Source: Ianthella basta (Eukaryota; Porifera; Demospongiae; Verongiida; Ianthellidae). From it: a DNA stretch of 64,000 nt. Position numbers and translations under genes: made by a program. Every line of letters begins with the position of its first letter. The first letter of the stretch is position 1. The notes below the pieces were generated by a model that saw only the letters and a program-made list of their open reading frames with translations, searched no databases and had not been told where the DNA came from. Where the stretch lies: NCBI GenBank assembly GCA_964019415.1, contig OZ025871.1, forward strand, positions 6,452,213 through 6,516,212, read 5' to 3'. Shown here piece after piece: positions 21,020-32,106 of this stretch.

Positions 21020-24000
21020 TCAATCAATAATTCTATTCTTTCTCTTAAATTCACTAGGATTGTCTAAATCTCTCAATTCGTTAGGAAGCTTGTTCCACTC
21101 CTGGCTTGCTCAGAAGGTAAAAGATTTACGATAAAACTCAGTTTTAACTTTGGGGAGGATCAGGTTAAATTTGCCACGTGTTCTGGTATTACCAATCTGG
21201 GCGTTTGTCTTCAAACGTTCTCTGATGGTAATGGGGGCTCGTCCTGTCATGCATCTGTGCACCATAGCCATTCTCATCAGCTCCCCTCTCTTCTCCAGTG
21301 TCTTCCATCCCAAAACCTGCCAAAGTTCCTCACTAGGAGTTTTGGGAGGCTTTGAAAGTACAATACGCATACCATAGTTCAGGATCCTCTCCAACTCCAG
21401 GCGCAACTTCCTTGAACACTCTAACCATACAGTTGAACAGTAATCTAGGCGAGGCAAGACAATAGCATTATAGATGCTCCTTTTGATGGCAGTTGGTAGC
21501 ACATGCTGAAGGCGTCTCAAACTGGCTAAGCCAGCACAAGCCTTTCTCTTTACCTCTTTCACTTGCTTGTTCTATTGTAACTTATCATCTAACAGGACAC
21601 CGAGGCATTTTACCACCCTACTCCTCTCTAATTGTTTCCCATCAATCTTTACCTGTACCTCCATAGTCTCCTGCTCTCTCCTCTTCCTTGATAGCACAAG
21701 TAGCTTAGTCTTCTGTTCATTTAGATTTAGCTTATTGGCTTTCACCCAATTGTCAATTTCCTTTAAATCGTTTACCAAACACTGCTCTAAGTCACCCTTG
21801 TCTTCCCTCACTACTGACATCGTGGTGTCATCAGCAAACTGCCTAACATTTCCAGATTGAATAGCCTGTGGCAGATCATTTACATACAGGATAAATAGTA
21901 ATGGGCCAAGGATTGAACCTTGTGGGACTCCCCTCTGGATTTCAGCCCACTCCGATTCGGCTGCACCAACACGCACTCTCTGCTTCCTACCACGTAGGTA
22001 CCCTAAAGACCATCTCATCTCAGCACCATTGACACCATACTTGGCTAGCGTCTGTAGCAAAATAGCATGATCTACCATGTCAAATGCTTTGCTTAGATCC
22101 ATAAAAATGACACCCACCAGCTCAGCATTATCTAATGCCTCTCTCCATTCATCAACTAGATTCACCAATACATCTTGAGTAGAATGACCAGGTCTAAATC
22201 CAAACTGTGTGGGATGAAGCAGGCTATTCTCTTGTAGATAGGTGTAAAACTGCCTATGTACAAGTCTTTCTAGCACCTTCGCAACCACTGGGAGTACCGA
22301 AATAGGTCTGTAGTTCCCCACAAGGTCGCTTGATCCATTCTTTGGCACAGGTGTAACCAGTGCTGCCTTCCATTCACTTGGCAGATCTCCACACTTTAGG
22401 CTAGAATTAAACAGTGAAGTCAAACTCCGGCTAATTCCACTTGCAGTCATGCAAAGGAGTTTACCACTAATCTTGTCAACACCGATTGCCTTGTTTGGGT
22501 CTAACACCTTTAGTAACTTCAATACATCCTCCTCCTCAATTTTGCTGAACTTAAAGCTTGAATCACAAGCCTTCAACAGCCCACACACATTGTACATAAC
22601 CTCCCTAGGGTTCCCATCATTTGTCATCCTAACAATAGACGAGAAGAAATCACCAAATTCCTCCGCAATGGCTTGCTCATCTGTTAGTACCTCTGCATGA
22701 GTATCTCTCCTTAGTGTCTCAACACCACCTCTGCCCTTTCCCCCCAACAGCCTATTAATTTCTGTCCAAGTCTTCTTAGTTTTGTTTGCTGACTGAGACT
22801 CGGAGAGTGCCCGAAAGTATTGCAGCTTTGCCTTCCTAAGTTCCAGTGTCACCTTGTTTCTCAACTCTTTATAATGCTTCCAGTCTTCCTCACTTCCAGT
22901 CTTCTTAGCTTTCTTACAATGGTAATTTCTTGTCCTCATCAACACACGTAGTTCACGTGTTATCCAAGGTAGTGTTTTGACTCTCACTCTAGCTTTCTTC
23001 AAGGGTACATGGGAATCTACAATCTTCCAAAACAACATCTTCCAGTAATCCCATTTACTGTCCATATCATCAAGTGCCTCCATCATGCCATCATGCCATG
23101 GTGCTGCATCTAGCTCTGCTACTAACCTCTCCAGATTGCACTTGCTGAAACAATGAACCAACGTCATGGTGTTCACTCCTCTTTTACCACAACCAGTTAC
23201 AACACCATAAATAAGAGAGTGATCACTCAAGCCAAGCTCTAGACAGCCCACTCTATCCAGTACAGCACCAATATCATCTGTAGTGAACATTAGATCAATT
23301 TGCGTCCGAGATGTCTGGGTCACCCGAGTGGGTTCCCTTACCATCTGTACAAGGCCATAATCAGACGTCATGTCTTCAAGCTTAACACACTTAGAATCAT
23401 TTAGCAACATATCACAGTTGAAATCACCCATTATCACAACAGGGGCCTTCTCAGCAACTGCCTTTTCAACCATTACCACCATACTATCCATCCAAGAAGC
23501 TTTAGCATCTGGTGGTCGATATACATTGCAGATCAAAAGTTTGGTCTTTCTAAGTTTCACCTCAATCCATAGAATCTCTAGATCAGTATCCTCCAAATCA
23601 CTCCGTCTTATACTCGTCACACACTCAGACACGTAAACCAGGAGACCACCTCCTCTACCACTGCCCCTGTCTCTCCTATGCGAACTAAAACCAGCAACAG
23701 CCAACTCACCAGTTGGTATATTGTCATTTAGCCGTGTCTCACTCAGTCCAAGCACATGGGCACATTTGTGCTCTTGCAGAAAGAGTTGTACCTCGTCCTT
23801 CTTGGGTACCAAGCTTCTAACATTTAGATGGTTGATCACTAGGGCATCGTCAGTCCCCTCCAGGCAGTTTAGCTTCGCAGCCTCAGATCCAGATGGCAAA
23901 ATGTGCCGGTTTACCTCAGATGGACTTCTACTGGAGGCGCAGAGACAACACACTGGCCCAGGATTTCGCTCAACGTCCCCTAAGAGTAGCAACAACCAGT

Positions 24001-24247
24001 AGCAAGTGGGGATTGTGGCCGACTGTGGCCTTCGAGATCGGTGTTGGAGATTGGGACAAAGGTGTGAACGCTGTCCCCACAGGCAATGGACAAAGCGCGA
24101 GTGACTCCCACCAGTCAGGGTATGCGGTGCAAGCAATATCTCCACGTTAGGCGTCTGAGGGATCTGAGGAATCTCATAAGAAGTAACAGTCTGAATAATA
24201 GCAAGACTCATCCATAGAAACGTGCTCGTGAATCGCCATGACGCCAT
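21020..24247 (-). pseudogene. 2A-bearing endonuclease-reverse transcriptase ORF with two nonsense changes
   Basis: The frame has 1075 codons from an ATG in good context (AAAAATGGC) to a TGA at 21020-21022. Residues 1-23 look like a signal peptide (FLWMSLAIIQTV core). A 2A peptide DVERNPGP lies at 91-98. The APE-type endonuclease has SET 169-171, YRPP 243-246, GDFN 274-277 and SDH 341-343. The reverse transcriptase has motif A MDLSKAFD about 716-723, motif B RGVPQGS 772-778 and motif C FADD 804-807. In-frame TAG (21572-21574) and TGA (21110-21112) interrupt it where tryptophan is expected (DDKLQ-stop-NKQ; FTF-stop-ASQEW). The family copies itself by target-primed reverse transcription. This copy would make a truncated protein that still holds both catalytic domains. 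Confidence 0.9.
23954..23977 (-). other. 2A ribosome-skipping peptide (DVERNPGP)
   Basis: The minus-strand codons read D-V-E-R-N-P-G-P, an exact match to the D(V/I)E.NPGP core. They are preceded by a leucine-rich helix (YWLLLLLG) as in working 2A peptides. In this family the ribosome releases the upstream peptide before the last proline. Here that would separate a 97-residue leader with a signal peptide from the endonuclease-RT. 2A sequences in CR1/L2-type elements of invertebrates are known; activity of this copy is inference. Confidence 0.85.
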
Positions 24248-24278
24248 TTTTCCATTTATACGTTGCTATCTCTAGGTT

Positions 24279-24790
24279 TGAACAGTAATCATTCTTCTTG
24301 CTGCGACATAGAATTAGTAGTGCAATTTATTTCCTGTTCCCACCAGTCCTTCATCTCTTATTCCATTAATTCATTGCAATCCCGCCCTAACCCACTTTCT
24401 GACCTTGTGCATGATGCTAGCAGTTGTGTGAGTATTTGGTATGTCTGGTATCCCACTCTAACATATTCAGAAGACATGGCACATAGAGGCAACAAAACAG
24501 TATAACTTGTGCATGGATGGCCACTTTACTGGCTTCTTATTTAGTAAACCATGTGTGCACCGTTTACTCAGCAGTCACTGAAAAGTTAACCATGTGTGCA
24601 CTTGTGGCCTACTGACTGATTTACCAGTAGTGGCAGCAGGTGTGTTATGGACTGTGCCTGTATTACAGGAGATTGATCTTCAGCTACAGAGAATGGCTTC
24701 CATTTAGGGTGCCCTTTGTTTGCTGAGTTACTGAAAGATTAGGAGCTGCATGCATTGTAGGGCTATAATAGTTGTACATAATTACTATGT
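24279..24790. repeat. Duplicated intron sequence (pairs with 47955-48450)
   Basis: This is nearly identical to 47955-48450, the block e flank. No gene is seen. Confidence 0.6.
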
Positions 24791-24794
24791 CAAG

Positions 24795-24950
24795 TCTAAT
24801 GAAAGTCACAACTCGAAAGAAATGTAGGCGAAGAAAGGATAATTGGCACCAGCTGGTATTGAACCCGGGACAGTTTACGTCCTATCGCGGATTTTCAGCA
24901 GCCCAAGCTAACCAACCAAGCCAGAACAATTCACCCTTCCTTGCCTTATA
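24795..24950 (-). repeat. tRNA-like SINE-type repeat, copy 1
   Basis: The minus strand carries an A-box-like TGGTTAGCTTGG and, about 45 bp on, a B-box-like GGTTCAATACC in the CCCGGGTTCAATACCAGC context of a tRNA T-arm. Both RNA polymerase III boxes have tRNA-like spacing. No complete cloverleaf can be drawn. It shares its outer sequence (GTCAAGTCTAATGAAAG... CGAAAGAAATGTA) with the MITE at 25116. Confidence 0.55.
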
Positions 24951-25115
24951 GGCCAGTTTGGAACAATGTAGTGGCTCAACCAGCCTCGAAGGTGTGCCAC
25001 CAACTGCTGCCACTTAGAACCTATGTACAACAAGTCAGTACAGAACAATGGACCTGAATGAGCGGGCTGCTGACTGCAGCCACTAATCAACCCGGTACTG
25101 TGCTCCTATTCTATT

Positions 25116-25372
25116 TTGTATGTAAGATAAATGAGTCCAATATAACCATGTCAAGTCTAATGAAAGTCACGACTCGAAAGAAATGTACGAAACAAAGGGA
25201 AGATTGGCACCAGCTAGCATCAAAACCGGGAAAACTTACGCCCTATTGCGGGGTTTCAGCAGCCCAAGCTAACCAACCATTCAGAACAATCCAATTTTTC
25301 CCTTCCCTGCCTACATTTCTTTCGAATTAGACTTGATACAGTTACAACCGACTCGTCTATCTTACATACACA
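25116..25372 (-). mobile_element. MITE with a tRNA-like core, copy 1
   Basis: Inverted ends of about 60 bp (TGTATGTAAGATAAATGAGT at the left; its near-complement ending CTTACATACA at the right) enclose a diverged copy of the tRNA-like repeat (TTGGTTAGCTTGGGC and CCCGGTTTTGATGC on the minus strand). The paralogue at 48780-49031 has the same structure. No transposase frame is present. Confidence 0.55.
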
Positions 25373-26618
25373 TGCATAATTATCATATAGTCAAATGTTA
25401 CCGTGTCAAGTAATGCCTTGTTGATCAGCCTGTACTGTATACTTGGATGCTAACACTGCTGCCATTGCACAGAGTAATGGTCTATGAATTTTGCTCACAG
25501 TAATTATGCAATTCTTTATGTCCCTTCTCTCTGCACTCTAATGAGTGCATTTTGTTGGACACAAAGAAATGCTGAGGGTTTACGTAATTTGTGTAGATAT
25601 GAGTTGAAAAGTAGAGCCAGTGTTTGCCTCTCTATTTGTAGTGCTGCTTTAGGATTTCAGTCATTATCATCTTTGATCAACTTTGGCAAATAAGTAGTTG
25701 TTCTTAGTATGAATAAGTAAAGTTATGCGATTTCAGTGGTGGACCTGAAATCAGAATTAAGTACTGGGACATGATAGCTCCAGAGGGTATCACTCAATCG
25801 CATTGTCAGCATCCTCTAGTCATGTCTAGCGCATCTTATAACGTCTGCAGAATGCTATTAGTTTTTGTCTCTGTCCATAGGATCATATATCTATGGTCTG
25901 TTCTCGATAAGTGACTGTACTATGTTCCTGACAAGCCACCTTTTGTCAATGTATCAGTAGTGGGAGACCAAAAACATGCTCACACTGGACTGTATACCAA
26001 ATAGTAGGAAATATTTGCTTTCACAAAGTTTGGTGGATATACCATTAAAAGCTATTGTCTGGTTTTAAATTTGGCAGATTCTATGTCCAAAATTCTGATG
26101 AAGTCACGGAATTTGACAATGATGGAGGACTATTGGTTTTGGCTTCATGTTGTCACAGTAGCATACCTTCTGATCTTAGCTCTCTTTTGTCAGGGGTCAC
26201 TCTCACACTGTGCCTCTTTCCAGCCTACATTCACATCCTCATCATGTACAGGAGCTTGCCCTCACAGCGTGCACATTCGTTCACCTGTTAGTTCTCTCCC
26301 TATGAGAGAGCACCTTGCTTGAGCTCTGCTAATTTCCTCTGTAACTAGACACTCAGGTCCATATCAAATGTGAATGTATACTCATGGACTACACTTTAAT
26401 GGAATCGCCTACACAACATACTTTGTACATAGACAGAAATGAGGAGTTAAATGCGATGGATTCTCCATAATCTGCCAAATCATCAAATTAAAACCCCACC
26501 AATACTTACCACTAAATGGTAGTTCCTAAAGTCTCTGTCTGAACCATATGAAACTTCTTTGACACTAATGAAGTGCCTAATTATTGCTACATGCAACTTT
26601 ATCTTTCTTTCAATGTAG
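25373..26618. repeat. Intron upstream of exon A2, duplicated at 49032-50185
   Basis: This is highly similar to the intron before A4, with scattered indels. Short open frames such as 26071-26322 are not preserved in the paralogue, so no further exon is called. Confidence 0.6.
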
Positions 26619-26865
26619 ACGCTAAGCCCTGAGCTTCTGATAAAGATGGCTACAGCATTGGCTCAGAACAAGACATTGAAAGTGCTGGATCTGTCTAGTG
26701 ATGAGCAGCATCAGTTTCTGTTGGGACCACAGGCTATAGGAGACCTGACTCAGTATATCGCTTTGAAGCAGTTTATTGAACATCTCATGCTGGGTGTCTC
26801 TCTGAACACCACCTTGGAGAGAGTGAAGCTGAACTTCTCCCCCTGGTTGTCAGGTCAAATCAAGT
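26619..26865 (+). CDS. LRR gene, exon type A, copy 2 (A2)
   Basis: The acceptor TTTCAATGTAG ends at 26618 and the donor AAGT|GTGAGT starts at 26866. The exon is 247 bp, phase 0 to 1. It encodes MATALAQNKTLKVLDL, a connecting loop with FLLGPQAIGD, then EHLMLGVSLNTTLERVKLNF. The two LRR units match those of A1, A3 and A4. It is about 95% identical to A4. The split last codon (T|GT) joins a B exon to give Cys-Gly-Ser/Asp. Confidence 0.8.
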
Positions 26866-28020
26866 GTGAGTTCTTTGTTACAGTTTTGGTCCCTCTTTTT
26901 CTATGCTGATTCAGCAATTAACTTTTGCCAATAGTTGTCAGTTATTTGACTGCTGTGCTGTTGTCCTACTGATGGCCATGTGCCATTTGCTGCACAGAAT
27001 GATATTTCTATAGTATTCTGCACTTAAGACACATTGAAAGTTGTGAAAATGTGTCAATGCCTAGCTGTGCATAATGGAACAGCAGCCTTTCCTGACGGGA
27101 TTGATCTGCCCTTTGTTTGGTATACATCACAGACACACATGACATGCAAGTAAAGGATCTGCACTTGTTAGTCTCTTACTTTAGCTGTGTCTCCACCATG
27201 TATTGTGATTAATTATTATACGACGTGGTGACAATCGTGTCCATATTGTGTAAGTTCAAGTTTCCTGTATGATTACAGCGTATCTTTGTATTCCTCATTA
27301 CAATTAGTGTATAACATAATACAGTTGGTTAATATGCTGTAAAAGTGACATTCAATTTGGTAAGACTGTGAAAAAATGATGGTCACCTTATGTGTGACAG
27401 TTATTGAAATTTTCAGTACAGTCATGTGTAGCTACATATATTGTAATTTCCAGTTTGATGTGTAGACTGTCAGTGAAATGTTCTAAGGGATAAGTTCGCA
27501 TCCATCCGTGATGCTGACTGCATTTCTGATGTGCCTTCTCACTGGTTAGACTGTTAATTGTTTCGCTTCCTTCATTTGAATGGATGTATGGTGTAAGCTG
27601 TGTTCCAGGCATGCCTGGTAATAGAACTGTTGTATTTGTTCACTGTTTGGCCATGTTGTTTCATGGGTTTATTAGATTGTGTGTTTGTCGTTAAGTACTA
27701 ACTAATTTATTTGAGCAGTTGCAAGACTAAACGTAAACATTGCTAAAACCAGTTATGGATCAACAAGTGAACTGGGTTTGTCATTGATAGAGTAATAGTC
27801 GGCTGTTATTATTCATATGCGCCAGTGCCAGTGCAAAGTGCAGTGATTCTTGCTGTAGTGTTTCACATAGTGGAGACTGAGGATACAATGAAGCTAAATT
27901 ATACTTTATTTAAATAATGAATTCTAGAATGCAAGTCTTTGAGCTTACCTAATACATTGGCCTACAGCAACATGATTGGAGAGATAAGTATACACCATGA
28001 GAACTACCGAACAGACAGTT
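26866..28020. repeat. Intron after A2, duplicated at 50433-52920
   Basis: Aligned with the sequence after A4, this copy is the uninterrupted version. It lacks the 0.85-kb TIR element (at 27560) and the piggyBac-type MITE (empty TTAA at 27910-27913) found in the other copy. No gene is seen. Confidence 0.65.
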
Positions 28021-28024
28021 GTTT

Positions 28025-28300
28025 CCACATACTCCTGGTGCTTTGCTATTCCTCATTCTCCAGATGCTTGTGCACACTTCTTCCAAACTTATCCTCTCGT
28101 GTCTATTCCCCTCTACTTGTTACTCCTCTCCACTTGCATCTATGTGTTCATTTTGTTGGACTCCTTCACCCTGCAACAGCAATGCAAAGTACTCTTTCCA
28201 CCTTTTCCTAACCTTTTCCTCCTCACACAGCACCTGTCCACTTTTGTCACATATATTTCGCATTTCACTGTTACCTTAATGTCATCCAATTACACTCCTG
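28025..28300 (-). pseudogene. Fragment of RTE-like element (matches 57710-57945 inverted)
   Basis: The reverse complement of this stretch matches the region of the 57-59 kb RTE-like element between endonuclease and RT (words such as GACGAGAGGATAAG and GGAGTCCAACAAAATGAACAC). The continuation 28285-28475 matches 57000-57240 inverted. So this is a larger copied unit with an internal deletion. Confidence 0.6.
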
Positions 28301-28412
28301 CATGTCATTCTATACTAGCAGTACAGGAATATGCAAAGTGCTTCCTGCAATTTAGTCAAAGGGATGTAAAAATGTCTTCCACAAAAACAAGCACAGATGT
28401 AGGGATGGTGTA

Positions 28413-28475
28413 GGTCAAATCTGCATGGCATGGCGAAACCAACTGGCAGAAATACCTCCGGAACATGTCTACACA
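28413..28475 (+). pseudogene. Exon-like remnant shared with 56953-57089
   Basis: After GATGGTGTAG| the plus strand reads QICMAWRNQLAEIPPEHVYTF. This is the same open stretch as the minus-strand reading near 57089 (QICTAWRNQLAEIPLEDVNTF). Here it is cut by the foldback element at 28480. I do not recognise the protein. Confidence 0.3.
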
Positions 28476-28479
28476 TTTG

Positions 28480-29030
28480 CTGCCTTTTTCCTACCACCTG
28501 CTTTAGGAGCAAATAAGCTATTCTGCGCATGTGCCCTGGACTGCGTAGTACAACTTCCCAGTGAGCTCTAATAATGCCACAGCAGTTCAGAATGCCTATG
28601 GAGTCGTCCCAAAGGAGCAGCAGTTTGCATTATGAAGTGCTACCACATTATCTGAGCTCACGGCCCTTGTACGACGATACGTACATGAATTATACAGCGA
28701 TTTCCCGCTATACGCTAAACGGGTTTTTCAGTGCAACGTTACAGTGATTCACTGCAACGTTACCCTTGTATTGCTGGGTAGTGCTCATTTGGGATGATTC
28801 CATTGGCATTCTTAACTGCTGTGGCAATATTTGAGCTCAATGGTAAGTAGTACCGCACAGACCATGGTGTATGCGGCATACAATACATTGACATAAAATA
28901 TTTGCTGCGGGTGGTAGGAAAAAGGCAGCAGAACAGTTGCACAAGTATGATGTTGTACGATGGATGGCCTATCTTCTCATGTTAGTCATTATGCCAGGAA
29001 AACTTCGAGAGACGCACTACAAGCAGTTAA
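28480..29030. mobile_element. Foldback element, copy 2 of the 5852 family
   Basis: This is a near-identical copy of 5950-6500. The outermost 100 bp of the left arm are missing and the right arm is complete through CTTCGAGAGACGC. It is part of the segmental duplication. Confidence 0.7.
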
Positions 29031-29052
29031 CAGAAACAAGTGTATGCCAAAG

Positions 29053-30590
29053 TCGTACGCAATGTAAGGCATAATCAAAGCTTTTAACCTAAAAGGCACA
29101 TTGCCCACTACCAATTCCACTGTTCTATTAAGATCTTGTGGTGATTTTGTCTGCAATCAAGAGGGAAAAGGCTAAAAACGCCTTCCTTCCATCGGCCAGT
29201 CCGGTTCCGGTTCCCAGTTTCCATGTAAAGACTAAGTTGCCAACTCGAAACAGCCGTGAAATTGTGTCACACTGCTTCCAAGAATGATTGTACATGGTCT
29301 AACGCTAATATTTCCAGCTTGATCATCAATTAATCGTACAGAAACACATGCGATTGGTTTTAGGCAAATTTCTTAATGTCAGAATAATGATTGCAGCTAT
29401 GTAATTGATGTATATATAATTGTGTATGATGCTTTAAATTGGTATTCCCTGCAGGTTGAATACCACAGGAGAACCATTAGATACTAGTCCTGTTTGCCCT
29501 TGTCACACCTCGGCCATGTCAAATGACTAGTATTCTTAACAGTTCTGCTGCTAGTTTCTCAAATGTGGAAATGGTGGATTGATAATTGGCCTTCTTTTCA
29601 ATCAGGTGCTGTATCGCTAAAGCTCATGACAGCATCTGACACTTGTATTACACTAGTGTATCTACCAATGTAGTTATAAAGTGTTTAGTATATCTCATCA
29701 CAATCTACAGTGCTGCTACCCTGTATGCGACCACAGTAGATCTCCTGTCATGCAACACACTTCTCTTCACTTACTTGTGGTGGAGACTGTATTATTAAAA
29801 GCAGTTACATCATTTACTGTCATAACATGGATGCTCACGTGCAAGACACAGTAACACAGCACTGTAGTGTTACACTAGAACTCGTGCCAGCTAATGCCAA
29901 TGATTGCTCTGACTGTGGTGGAGGATGCTTCAACTGGCCATTTTGTCAGACAATCTTACATATGGCCAGTCACATGATATGTACACTATGTCCAGATTTA
30001 CCTGATGACAGAACATTACAGTTATTGGCCTCTTCTGTTTTGTGATGAGCTGGTAAAGTGTGATTCACTATACAATGTACGTTAGTTTAACATCTATGGC
30101 ACTGAAATGCTGTCTAATGAATATCTGTGACAAATACCACCTAGTACCCTGGCTCTAAATCCATATCCAGCTGCATAATTATACCTCTTGAATGGCACTT
30201 AACTATTAGTTACAGCAAGGCATGCAAGATATTCAGCCATTGGATTTGTTATGCCATTATTACTTATCTTGTTCACTGCTGTATTTATTTGTGTCTGAGA
30301 GGTCACACTGCAGAAAATTCCCCAGGTTAAATGCAGAATGAACCCAAGTCTGGTGTTCAGACCACAAAGTGAGATATGGGTGTGGCCACAGAGTAAGATG
30401 CATCTGAAGAGTATGTCATGTCAGTACTTACGTACTGTATAAACTAATGCTGTGAGACTGTGCATATTCATCAGCGAAGGGCCAGTCATTGCACAGCACA
30501 AACCTCGGATCATTTTCTTGGTGTTGGTCATGCCCACCAGCTCAAGGGATTCAAGCAGACCATCAACAGAGAAAGCTCATGGGGCAAACC
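29053..30590. repeat. Duplicated non-coding block (pairs with 6541-6890 and 62310-63640)
   Basis: The first third matches 6541-6890 and the rest matches 62310-63640. A 72-codon frame at 29827-30045 (Cys-rich, ending LPDDRTLQLLASSVL) is present in both copies but differs mainly at replacement sites, so coding is not supported. Confidence 0.6.
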
Positions 30591-30935
30591 AGGTATTTGA
30601 GAATTTGAAATAGTTCAGCAGTCTGAGATGATATGAGAGTGGGGGATGAGATTGCTGATGTCTTGCTATTGCGGATGACATGGTGTTAGTCACAAACAGT
30701 GAGGAGTACCTCCAAACAATTGAATTTGAAGATATTGGACAATGCATTGACAAAGTGGGAAGTGCATGAATATGAATTGGGAGAATACGGGAGTAATGAA
30801 GGTGGGGAAGGAGAGAGGGCACTGCTGTGTAGACGTTTAGGCAGGAAGTTGGAATAGTGTAGTTACTTGAAAATTCAGCCAGTGCTTGAGTGTGGTGCAA
30901 TGGAATCCTTTTTTACTGTAGATTTCCTGATGTTT
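30590..30935 (+). pseudogene. Reverse transcriptase relic with IADDMVL (copy 2)
   Basis: The plus strand reads LAIADDMVLVTNSEEYLQ (the RT catalytic motif C; GCG GAT GAC at 30671-30679). After a one-base shift it reads LNLKILDNALTKWE, then a degenerate LECGAMESFFTVDF. It is a non-LTR RT fragment of a group different from the 12310-type relic. It is dead through frameshift and stops. Confidence 0.65.
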
Positions 30936-31063
30936 TTGCCTAGCCATTATACGTACATATTGTGTGAGAACACTGTGTTAATTCTGTCATGTGTCCTGTC
31001 TGTTTTTGAGAATTCGCCCCGTGGCTCCTGTTATGTGTTATGACAAGCACTAGTTGTAAGAGA

Positions 31064-31471
31064 ATATGAGTGGTGTTAACTATAGACAACAAGGGGAAGA
31101 TGTGCCAGCTTGCTAAAGGTAGAAGGGCCTTGCAGAGTATCGCGGGCGAGTACGATGTTGGAAAATCCACTGTTCACGATATCATGAAGAGTGAAGAGAA
31201 TGTGCCAGCCATTCAGAAGGCTAGCAAGCATTCACAGATTGAAGAGGAGTGGTCACTCCTCCAACTGTCTCACTTGCAAAAACTGCCTGCCAATCACTGC
31301 AGACAGTGCTCACATGTGTACCTTGAGCAACAACCCAATGTACCCATTGGAACTATGAGTATACCCAATGGGCTTTTATTAGAGACTTCCCAAAAGGGAG
31401 CAAAGAATCAAAGACAGGCCACATTAATGATTACTTCAACTGATACATGTATGCACACAATTCAGTTATAG
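31064..31471 (+). pseudogene. pogo/Tigger-type HTH relic (copy 2)
   Basis: This copy of 7268-7675 has a few changes and the frame intact. It reads SIAGEYDVGKSTVHDIMKSE, where Ala is closer to the family consensus than the Val of copy 1. Neither copy has a DDE catalytic domain. Confidence 0.6.
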
Positions 31472-31705
31472 TTACATCGAAATTAATTTTTATATGCAAA
31501 TTGTCATGTTTTGTCAGTGAGTGTTGATAACTTCAATTATCGAAACATTTTGATTATCCAAACACCCTCCAGTCCCAACATGTTCAGATAAGTGACTTCC
31601 TACTGTATTATGAACTGCATTCAGCTGAGCTGTACAGTCTGTTGCCATTCATGCATATGGTTGTATGCTGTTTCCTGTTTTGTGTCATATCCATTTCTTC
31701 TGTAG

Positions 31706-31836
31706 GTGATAATGCACAAGAATTCAAGGAGAGCATCTCTTTTGAGCGTGTCCCACTTGATATTGTGTGCAATGTAGTGGGGATCTTTGAACGTGTAAAA
31801 AAGCTTCAGTGTGTGGACATCACCAATCCATTGGAG
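31706..31836 (+). CDS. LRR gene, exon type B, copy 3 (B3)
   Basis: The acceptor TTTCTTCTGTAG ends at 31705 and the donor GAG|GTATGT starts at 31837. The exon is 131 bp, phase 1 to 0. It reads DNAQEFKESISFERVPLDIV, then a stretch ending FERVKKLQCVDITNPLE. Relative to B1, most amino-acid changes are conservative and no indel has occurred. It follows A2 and precedes A3. Confidence 0.75.
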
Positions 31837-32106
31837 GTATGTCAACTGTATGCATCTCTATGTGCACTCTCTCTTCTGCATCCTTGTCACACCTGCACCT
31901 AGCTGGACTATGTTGAAATAAGCAAGGACCATTTATTCCTTTTCTTTAATTCTGGATTCAAATACCAAACTTGTCAAAGTCGTGCTTCCATTGAATGTAA
32001 CCAGTTGTGTAAGAGCATATCTTGCCACAGGAAGTATGGTTGTCGTGTCTCCATGTTGATGGTCTGTGATGTAGCTATCAAATTACTGTCTATTCATATG
32101 ATATGA

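Larger units (their letters stand above)
20817..24273 (-). mobile_element. Full-length CR1/L2-type non-LTR retrotransposon
   Basis: The element is 3457 bp on the minus strand. It is flanked by a 5-bp duplication AGGTT (20812-20816 and 24274-24278). The paralogous block e has the empty site at 47936-47940. The 5' untranslated leader is only about 26 bp. The 3' end is a (TATC)n tail, seen as TAGATAGATAGATAGATA on the plus strand. The single long reading frame has two stop mutations. The short leader, intact domains and clean borders point to a young insertion. Confidence 0.85.

Noticed and set aside
21150-24150. Several 60-97 codon plus-strand frames inside the retrotransposon
   Set aside because: They are shadows antisense to the 1075-codon endonuclease-RT frame.
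24795-24950. Functional tRNA gene
   Set aside because: A- and B-boxes are present, but no acceptor stem or full cloverleaf can be formed, and there are four diverged copies; a tRNA-derived repeat fits better.
29827-30045. Cys-rich 72-codon frame, also near 62937
   Set aside because: Differences between copies are mostly amino-acid changing, and no splice or family signal is seen.
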